The notes under the pieces were generated by a model. It made no database searches. It saw nothing but the letters and a program-made list of their open reading frames with translations, and was not told the origin of the DNA. Shown here in pieces: positions 58,585 to 64,000 of a DNA stretch of 64,000 bases. Every line of letters begins with the position of its first letter. Positions within the stretch are counted from its first letter, which is position 1. Both the position numbers and the translations under genes were made by a program. The stretch lies in NCBI GenBank assembly GCA_963814915.1, contig CAWFEI010000007.1:1-64000 (forward strand). Direction: 5' to 3'. The stretch comes from VRUE01 sp963814915 (GTDB lineage: Bacteria > Actinomycetota > Thermoleophilia > Solirubrobacterales > 70-9).

Positions 58585-59655
58585 TCAGCCGGCGGCCAGG
58601 ATGCGCCGCTCGCCACCGCCGTCCTCGGCCAGGAAGGGTGCCAGGTAGCGGCCCGCAAGCCGATCATCCAACTCCGGCCCGCGCAGGATCGGGAAGAACG
58701 GGGCGGCGTCGAACGCGCCGCCCTCCGCCACGGCGATCGCTTCTCCGGCGGTGTCAGCTTGCTGGGTCGCGATCCCACTCTGCTTGACCGGGAATCCGGT
58801 CACGTCCCCCGCCGCGTACACATTTGTGGCGCCGCCGACGCGGCAGTGCTCGTCGACCGCGAGGAAGCCATCCGGGTCGGCCGGCAGGCCCTCGATGTGG
58901 CGGCCTTCGAGACGCGGCAGACTGACGGCGGCCTCGGCCTCGATCGGCTCGCCCGGGTCGACGGTGAGCCGCCCGTCCTCGAAGCCCGCCGGCGTCCGTC
59001 CGACCAGGAGGTCGATTCCCTGGGCGTCGAGGAGCTCGGTCATCCGGCGAGCGGCCGAGGGGCCGAACAGGTCGAGCGGCGCGGCCTCCGGCGTGACGAC
59101 CGTCAGGCGCGCGTCTTCGATCCCGGACTTGGCCAGCACCGAGGCGGCGAACAGCGCGAGTTCGTACAACGGCAGGCCCCACCCGTTGCCCGCCGGCATG
59201 GTGAAGACCACGTCGCGCAGGACGCCGCTGCGCAGCTTGTGCACGACCGCCCCGAAGCCGCCTTCGTCGGAGACGCCCCAGTAGGTCACCGCCCCCGGCA
59301 CCCCCCAGAGCATCCGTGCGCCGCAGGCGATCAGGAGATGGTCGTAGGCGATCCGCTCGCCGTCGCGCGCCGTGGCCTCCCGGGCGGCGAGGTCGACGGA
59401 GCCGATTCCGCCACGCCGGAAACCCGCCCCGATCCGTCCCGTCAGGGCGACGAGGTCGTAACGGAAGATGCGGATCGCGCCATACGGCTTGCCGATCGCG
59501 AATGGCCGGTAGACGAGCTCGCCACGCGGCGAGCTGAGCTCGATCGCGAGCCGCTCGCCCGCGAGCGTGCGCAACGCCAGTGCCGCCTCGAGAGCCGCGA
59601 CGCCGCCGCCGACGATAAGCACCCGCGGCAGGCACGCCTCCGAGCTTGTACTCAT
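58585..59655 (-). CDS. NDH-2/sulfide:quinone reductase-like flavoprotein
   Basis: A 356-residue FAD protein. The dinucleotide motif is VLIVGGGVAALEAALALRTL (about 12-31). A second site includes VVFTMPAGNGWGLPLYELAL (about 147-166). The conserved end block YAAGDVTGFPVKQSGIATQQ (about 283-302) binds FAD, and the last part covers quinone-contacting residues. The SQR cysteine pairs are not evident, so an NADH:quinone or general NAD(P)/FAD role is preferred. TAGGCT lies 6 nt before the ATG. Confidence 0.85.
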   Translation of the reverse strand: MSTSSEACLPRVLIVGGGVAALEAALALRTLAGERLAIELSSPRGELVYRPFAIGKPYGAIRIFRYDLVALTGRIGAGFRRGGIGSVDLAAREATARDGERIAYDHLLIACGARMLWGVPGAVTYWGVSDEGGFGAVVHKLRSGVLRDVVFTMPAGNGWGLPLYELALFAASVLAKSGIEDARLTVVTPEAAPLDLFGPSAARRMTELLDAQGIDLLVGRTPAGFEDGRLTVDPGEPIEAEAAVSLPRLEGRHIEGLPADPDGFLAVDEHCRVGGATNVYAAGDVTGFPVKQSGIATQQADTAGEAIAVAEGGAFDAAPFFPILRGPELDDRLAGRYLAPFLAEDGGGERRILAAG

Positions 59656-59661
59656 CGGTCG

Positions 59662-59667
59662 AGCCTA
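59662..59667 (-). promoter_or_regulatory. Putative -10 box, leaderless flavoprotein gene
   Basis: TAGGCT on the minus strand ends 6 nt before the ATG at 59655; no ribosome site. Confidence 0.47.
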
Positions 59668-59739
59668 CGTGCGCCCGACCGGGTCTCCATCGGCAAACCG
59701 CCACAGGAGGCTTGCGGCTTTACCCCGATGTGGCGGGAA

Positions 59740-60102
59740 TCAGCCCAGCGGCCTATCGAGGATGAAGACCTCGACCGCCATGTCGGGCTCGAGGTGGTTG
59801 TCGCTCATGAAGGCGACCACCGCGCGGTTGGTGAGCTTTTCCACGCTGGCCTTCATTTCGTCAGCCATCGTGCGCTGGAAGAGCTGGCGCATCGACAGGA
59901 CGGCCTCGCCCTGGTCGTTGACGGAAAGGCTCTGCTCGGCTTTGGTCAGCACGTCCTGCAGGATCGTGATCACCACGTTGCCGTTGTGGAAGGAAAACGA
60001 TTTGTTCGGGCCCCGACCGAGGTTGGCATTGTGGATGCGGACGACTTCCTTGGTCAGCGCCGCGTTCAGCTCACCGCCGCTGAGAGGCATCGGATCGGCC
60101 AC
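59740..60102 (-). CDS. DUF2294 domain protein
   Basis: A 120-residue protein that matches the DUF2294 pattern: LGRGPNKSFSF near 28, VVITILQDVLTKAEQSLSVN near 43 and LTNRAVVAFMSDNHLEPDMA near 90. These proteins occur in actinobacteria and firmicutes with no settled function. It lies 9 bases downstream of the SnoaL-like gene on the same strand. Confidence 0.85.
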   Translation of the reverse strand: MADPMPLSGGELNAALTKEVVRIHNANLGRGPNKSFSFHNGNVVITILQDVLTKAEQSLSVNDQGEAVLSMRQLFQRTMADEMKASVEKLTNRAVVAFMSDNHLEPDMAVEVFILDRPLG

Positions 60103-60111
60103 TCCCCCTCC

Positions 60112-60588
60112 CTAAAGGCCCGGGAACCGCGACGGCCGGACAGGGCGCGGCGGCTGCGAGCCGATGTCTTCGAAGATGTCGGGATCGGTCAGGTAGTGGT
60201 GGGCGACGACGATCTGCCCATCTTCGACCTGGTCGCGCGCCCAGAAGCGGGCGGGATCGCCGTCCTCGAGCAGCAGCTCCCCGATCGCGATCACCTCGCC
60301 GTCGCGCTCGCCGCGGATGTTGCGCAGGTCGATCCGGTAGCGGTGGTCCAACTCGGTGAGGCGGGTGAACCAGTCGCGCACGCCGGGGTGCCCTCGGTAA
60401 TAGCGCTCGAGCCCGTTGAGCCGCAGCGGGTAAAAGCGAACTTCCGGGCTCATGCAGGCGAGCATGCCGTCCAGGTCGCGGACGTTGAACGAATCGATCC
60501 ATCTTGAGACCGGCGCCTCCGGAGAACGCGTCAACCGAACCTCCGACAGCTCGTTTCCGGGCGAGCCAAGCCGCAGCATGAGAACCAC
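60112..60588 (-). CDS. SnoaL-like/NTF2-fold protein
   Basis: A 158-residue protein with an NTF2-like fold. VSRWIDSFNVRDLDGMLACM near 27-46 opens the domain, and FYPLRLNGLERYYRGHPGVR near 52-71 and VVAHHYLTDPDIFEDIGSQP near 125 are typical of SnoaL-like proteins. The role (cyclase, dehydratase or ligand-binding) is not readable. The GTG at 60588 and ATG at 60579 are alternative starts. Confidence 0.75.
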   Translation of the reverse strand: MVLMLRLGSPGNELSEVRLTRSPEAPVSRWIDSFNVRDLDGMLACMSPEVRFYPLRLNGLERYYRGHPGVRDWFTRLTELDHRYRIDLRNIRGERDGEVIAIGELLLEDGDPARFWARDQVEDGQIVVAHHYLTDPDIFEDIGSQPPRPVRPSRFPGL

Positions 60589-60720
60589 GTACCTTGCCCA
60601 AACCGCACACAGACCCCGACGCGAACCCCGTGGAGAAACGTCGGCGTCAGTGGGGACTATACCCCTCGCTCCGGGCGCCTTTGAATAGACACCCTTAGTA
60701 GTCGAAGTTAGACACCTGGG

Positions 60721-62841
60721 TCAGCCGGCGCCGACCCCGCCGACCGGAGCTGCCGGGGCGGGCGCCGTCTGCGGCGCCGGCGGCGGGCTGGGCGTGGTTT
60801 CGGCTTCCGCCTTCGCCCCTTCGGCTCCGCCGCCCTTCGCTTCTTCTTCGCCTTCTTCGCCTTCTTCTTCGCCGAGTTCTTCGTATTCGCCTGAGTGTTC
60901 CGACGAGCCGCTGGTGTGGCCCCCGTCGAGCCCGGAGAGGTCGGGCAAACTGGTCGGTTCGGGGAATTCGCCGCAGTCGCTTCCGTTGGCGGCGGCCATG
61001 AACGACTGCCAGATCGGCCCGGCCGTCGGCCCGCCGTAGCCGGTTGATTCGCGCGACTGCGGGTGGCCGACCCAGACGGCGGTCGCGTATCGCGGCGTGT
61101 AGCCGACGAACCAGGCGTCGGAGAGTTCCTCGGAGGTGCCGGTCTTGCCCGCCTCGGCCGAGCAGCCGATCGAGGTGTACCCGGCGCCGGTGCCTTCGGT
61201 GATCACCCTCTTGAGGATCTCGGTGACGTCATAGGCCTCGCCCTCGGTCAGCACGCGGTCGCCGGAATCCGATTCGGGCTCGTCTACCACGTCGGTCGGG
61301 AACTCGACCCGGGCGATCGCGGTCGGCTCGTGGTGGATGCCGCCGCTGGCGAGGGTCGCGTAGGCGTTCGCCATTTCGAGCGGCGTGACGCCGGTGCTGA
61401 GGCCGCCGATCGCCTCGGCGGGCACCGATTCGAGCGGCGCTTCGATCCCCATCTGCTGCGCGGTGTGGGTCACGTTTTCCGGCCCGACGTCGAGGTCGAG
61501 CTGGGCGAAGATGACGTTGACCGAGTGCACGGTCGCCTGGTCGAGCGGCATCGTCCCGCCGCCGGGCTCGGCGTTGTTGACGGTCCAGGGCACGCCGCCC
61601 GGCGTGGTCAGGGTCTTCGGCGAGGTGCCGTCGTAGTATGTGCTCGCCGGGTCGATGCCCTGTTTGATCGCCGTGGTGAGGACGAAGGTCTTGAACGAGG
61701 AGCCGGGCTGGCGGTGAGCCTGCCAGGCGTAGTTGAATTCGCTTTCTTCGGCCGAGCCCTCGGTCGAGGCGAGGGCGACGATCTCACCGTTCTCGGGGTC
61801 GATCGAGGCGAGGCCCGCCGCCGGGCCGCCTTCGGAGTAACAGACTCCGCATGAGTCGACCGCTTCCTGCGCGCGTTCCTGCAGCGCCGGGTCGATCGTC
61901 GTGTAGGCCTTGAGGCCGCCGTAGCGGACCGTGTTGAGCCCGTATTTGTCGATCAGCTCCTGCTGGACGAGGTCGAAGAGGAAGGGGTCGCGAATCACCC
62001 GGTACTTGTGGCCGGGGTTGAGGCCGAGGCCCTTGTGGATCGCCTTTTCGTATTCCTCCTCGTCGATGTAGCCCTGATCCCTCATCGCTCCCAGCACCTG
62101 GTTGCGCCGGTCGAGCGCCGCGCGCGGGTCGAGGAACGGGTTGTATTCGGAGGGCGCCTGCGGCAGGCCGGCGATCATCGCCGCCTCGGTCAGCTTGAGC
62201 TTGCGGGCGGGCTTGCCGTAATAGGTCTGTGCCGCCGCCTCGGCCCCCGCCGCGGTCTCGCCTTCGACGGTTCCGTAGGGAGCTGTGTTGAGGTAGGCGG
62301 TGAGGATCCACTCCTTGGTGTGCGCTTCCTCCTCCTCGTAGGCGAGGTGCGCTTCGACGAGCTTGCGCTTGATCGTCTCTTCCGGATCGCGGATGTAGAG
62401 GTTGCGGACCAGCTGCTGGGTGATCGTCGAGGCGCCCTGGACGGGCTTGCCGCCCGCCAGCAGGTCCTTCCATGCCGCGCGGGCGATGCCGGCCGGGTCG
62501 ATCGCGCCGTGCTCGAAGAAATTGCGGTCCTCGATCGCGACCGTGGCGTATTTGAGGTTCTGCGGCAGCGCTTTCGAGGAGACGGGCTGGCGGATGCTGC
62601 TGGCGCGGATGAAGCCGATCAGACTGCCGTCGGCGGCGTAAATCGCCGAGGAACGGCCCTTCTGCACGGGTTGCAGGCTGGAGAGCGGCGGCGCCGAGTT
62701 GTAGACGTCGACCGCCCAGCTCGCCCCGACGCTCACGGCCACCGCTCCGGCGACGAAGATCGCGCCGAGGGCGACCGTCAGCTTCGCCTTCCAGCCGCCA
62801 TGGCGCGACCTGCGCCGCTGCCGTCGCTCGCGATTCGACAT
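60721..62841 (-). CDS. Class A penicillin-binding protein (transglycosylase/transpeptidase)
   Basis: A 706-residue bifunctional peptidoglycan synthase. A single membrane helix is near residues 20-45. The GT51 domain has EDRNFFEHGAIDPAGIARA near 103 and STITQQLVRNLY near 138. The transpeptidase has SSFK near 380, SVN near 440 and KTGT near 565. The C-terminal tail is Glu/Ser/Pro/Ala-rich and low complexity. ATG at 62841 is chosen because TAGACT lies 7 nt upstream; a TTG at 62877 would add 12 residues. Confidence 0.95.
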   Translation of the reverse strand: MSNRERRQRRRSRHGGWKAKLTVALGAIFVAGAVAVSVGASWAVDVYNSAPPLSSLQPVQKGRSSAIYAADGSLIGFIRASSIRQPVSSKALPQNLKYATVAIEDRNFFEHGAIDPAGIARAAWKDLLAGGKPVQGASTITQQLVRNLYIRDPEETIKRKLVEAHLAYEEEEAHTKEWILTAYLNTAPYGTVEGETAAGAEAAAQTYYGKPARKLKLTEAAMIAGLPQAPSEYNPFLDPRAALDRRNQVLGAMRDQGYIDEEEYEKAIHKGLGLNPGHKYRVIRDPFLFDLVQQELIDKYGLNTVRYGGLKAYTTIDPALQERAQEAVDSCGVCYSEGGPAAGLASIDPENGEIVALASTEGSAEESEFNYAWQAHRQPGSSFKTFVLTTAIKQGIDPASTYYDGTSPKTLTTPGGVPWTVNNAEPGGGTMPLDQATVHSVNVIFAQLDLDVGPENVTHTAQQMGIEAPLESVPAEAIGGLSTGVTPLEMANAYATLASGGIHHEPTAIARVEFPTDVVDEPESDSGDRVLTEGEAYDVTEILKRVITEGTGAGYTSIGCSAEAGKTGTSEELSDAWFVGYTPRYATAVWVGHPQSRESTGYGGPTAGPIWQSFMAAANGSDCGEFPEPTSLPDLSGLDGGHTSGSSEHSGEYEELGEEEGEEGEEEAKGGGAEGAKAEAETTPSPPPAPQTAPAPAAPVGGVGAG

Positions 62842-62848
62842 CCGGAAA

Positions 62849-62854
62849 AGTCTA
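62849..62854 (-). promoter_or_regulatory. Putative -10 box, leaderless PBP gene
   Basis: TAGACT on the minus strand ends 7 nt before the ATG at 62841. Confidence 0.48.
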
Positions 62855-62924
62855 TTCAGGCCGGTGTGTCGGCCCAAGCCGCTTTGCAGAGCGCAATTTC
62901 ACGTGCGCCTGAGGACGGGCGCCC

Positions 62925-63821
62925 TCAGGCGGCCGCCCTGATCCGCGCCCGCCACTCGTCGGCGTCGAAGCGGGCCGGCTCCGTCTCCCGCAGGAAGCGT
63001 TCCAGCGCGGCGATGAACCGACCCGGCGCCTCCAGCTGCGGCAGGTGGCCGACGTCCTCGAAGACCTCGAAACGACTGCCCGGAATCGCCGCCGCGGCGT
63101 CTTCTCCGTGGTGGGCCGGGATGATCGAGTCGCGCGCGCCCCAGACGATCAGCACCGGCACCGCCTCGGCCAGGTAGAGCCGGTCGCCCGCGCCGACGCG
63201 CTGCCCGCCGGTGCCGACGACCGAGCGCAGCGTGTCGAGGAAGGCGGCGCGCCGGCCGGGGTCCTCCAGGGAGGCGTAGCCGCGGGCGAGCTCGGCGACG
63301 TCGGCGTTGGGGCGCAGCCCGGCCGTGGCGAGGCCGCGGGCAAGCGCCGCTCCCACGCGCCGCCCGGCCCCGGCGGTGACCGAGATGAAGAGATCGGCAC
63401 CCGGCAGCGCCGCGGCGCGCAGCACCGGGCTCACCTCCGGGCCGAGGCCTCCGCTGGAGATCAGCACCAGCCGTTCGATCGTCTCCGGGTGCTGGTAGGC
63501 GAGCTGCATGGCAACCCCGCCGCCGAGCGAGTGGCCGGCGACGGTCGCACGCTCGTGCCCGAGCGCCAACAGCAGGTCGCGCAGACCGCCGGCGAGGGCG
63601 CCGAGCGAGTAGTCGCCGCCGCCCGCCTGCGAGCCGCCGTGGCCGGGGAAGTCCGGGGCGATGACCGTGTGGTGGCGGGCCAGCGGCTCGATAACCTCGC
63701 GCCAGTTCTCGCAACTGCCGGCCATGCCGTGGATCAGCAGCAGCACGGGCCCTTCGCCAGCCTCGACATAGGAGACAGCGCGCCCGTGGACCGTGGCGGT
63801 CCTGGTCTGCATCTCGGTCAT
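62925..63821 (-). CDS. Alpha/beta-fold hydrolase
   Basis: A 298-residue serine hydrolase. The nucleophile elbow is AGHSLGGGVA (Ser about 96), the acid is WGARDSIIP near 232 and the histidine is EDVGHLPQLE near 262. LLIHGMAGSCENWREVIEPL near 28 gives the oxyanion hole. Similar proteins hydrolyse esters or ring-cleavage products; the substrate is unknown. TACTGT lies 8 nt before the ATG. Divergent from the VOC gene. Confidence 0.9.
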   Translation of the reverse strand: MTEMQTRTATVHGRAVSYVEAGEGPVLLLIHGMAGSCENWREVIEPLARHHTVIAPDFPGHGGSQAGGGDYSLGALAGGLRDLLLALGHERATVAGHSLGGGVAMQLAYQHPETIERLVLISSGGLGPEVSPVLRAAALPGADLFISVTAGAGRRVGAALARGLATAGLRPNADVAELARGYASLEDPGRRAAFLDTLRSVVGTGGQRVGAGDRLYLAEAVPVLIVWGARDSIIPAHHGEDAAAAIPGSRFEVFEDVGHLPQLEAPGRFIAALERFLRETEPARFDADEWRARIRAAA

Positions 63822-63829
63822 CTGTATAC

Positions 63830-63835
63830 ACAGTA
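63830..63835 (-). promoter_or_regulatory. Putative -10 box, leaderless hydrolase gene
   Basis: TACTGT on the minus strand ends 8 nt before the ATG at 63821. Confidence 0.42.
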
Positions 63836-63853
63836 GCCTTCGACGAAGACCGG

Positions 63854-64000
63854 ATGCCCAGCTTCCTGCACACCTGCTACCGGATCGGCGAGATCGAGCG
63901 CTCGGTCGAGTTCTACGAGAAGCTCGGTTTCGAGGAGGTTGCGCGGATGCCGATCGGCGACGAGGCGATCAACGTCTTCATGGGCATGCCGGGCGAGGAT
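63854..64000 (+). CDS. Glyoxalase/VOC-family protein (cut by the window end)
   Basis: The first 49 codons of a VOC-fold protein, incomplete at the window end. MPSFLHTCYRIGEIERSVEF followed by YEKLGFEEVARMPIGDEAIN is the opening of lactoylglutathione-lyase-like proteins, with the first metal His at position 6 (FLHTC). It could be a glyoxalase I or a dioxygenase relative. Confidence 0.8.
   Translation, partial: MPSFLHTCYRIGEIERSVEFYEKLGFEEVARMPIGDEAINVFMGMPGED

Overview
The window is 64 kb of GC-rich DNA, densely packed on both strands. It most resembles a chromosome segment of a Thermoleophilia (Solirubrobacterales-type) actinobacterium. The clues are a type III glutamine synthetase, several F420/FMN luciferase-like oxidoreductases, an ergothioneine gene pair, a split pntA1/pntA2/pntB transhydrogenase, very large secreted beta-propeller proteins with lysine/arginine-rich tails, and many genes whose start codon lies 6-8 nt downstream of a TANNNT box, as expected for leaderless actinobacterial mRNAs. 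The taxonomic call is an inference from gene content. No rRNA, tRNA or CRISPR array was recognised, and there is no gene-free stretch longer than 300 bases.

Layout. 0.1-13 kb: glnN; a P450-MFS-phosphoesterase cassette; rlmN with a DUF4234 gene; a VapBC toxin-antitoxin pair; two luciferase-like oxidoreductases, one frameshifted; glpX; and a HipA-like kinase without a HipB. 13-27 kb: egtB-egtD; a frameshifted SDR; a TadE-like membrane protein; the pntA1-pntA2-pntB operon with a broken pntB; a CtpE-like P-type ATPase; and an acyl-CoA cluster (thiolase, enoyl-CoA hydratase, thioesterase, GGCT-like protein). 27-35 kb: two very large secreted proteins, one riddled with frameshifts. 35-39.3 kb: four TetR regulators in two divergent pairs, an XRE/nucleotidyltransferase toxin-antitoxin-like pair, and plsC. 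39.4-46.5 kb: a PAS/metallo-hydrolase pair, a purine-salvage pair (MTA/MTI phosphorylase plus MTA/SAH deaminase), and a complete OpuC-type osmoprotectant ABC operon. 46.5-47.9 kb: an IS110-family element with striking RNA-like structure on both sides of the transposase. 48-64 kb: MarR-MFS, a potassium-channel-like protein, acs, a metallo-beta-lactamase/rhodanese protein, a divergent MocR/PNPOx pair, a NlpC/P60 hydrolase, a SpoU methylase, an NDH-2-like flavoprotein, a class A penicillin-binding protein, an alpha/beta hydrolase and the start of a VOC protein.

How the genes work together. Operons are tight, with repeated 4-base ATGA/GTGA/TTGA stop-start overlaps: P450-MFS, egtB-egtD, pntA1-pntA2, thioesterase-GGCT, the TetR pair, phosphorylase-deaminase, opuCB-opuCD and MarR-MFS. 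Themes are redox and thiol protection (ergothioneine, transhydrogenase, persulfide-type hydrolase), osmotic and ion homeostasis, acyl-CoA and acetate metabolism, and cell-envelope construction.

The most notable non-coding signals are four. First, a folded segment abuts the IS110 start codon and is a bridge-RNA candidate. Second, a 20-bp perfect inverted repeat lies downstream of that gene. Third, a concentric 108-bp palindromic element sits between the thiolase and enoyl-CoA hydratase genes. Fourth, a mirror-image terminator repeat contains the stop codons of two convergent genes. Several genes (pntB, SDR, LLM, a large secreted protein) carry single-base indels that restore conserved protein when removed. 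This may be sequencing or assembly error rather than real decay.
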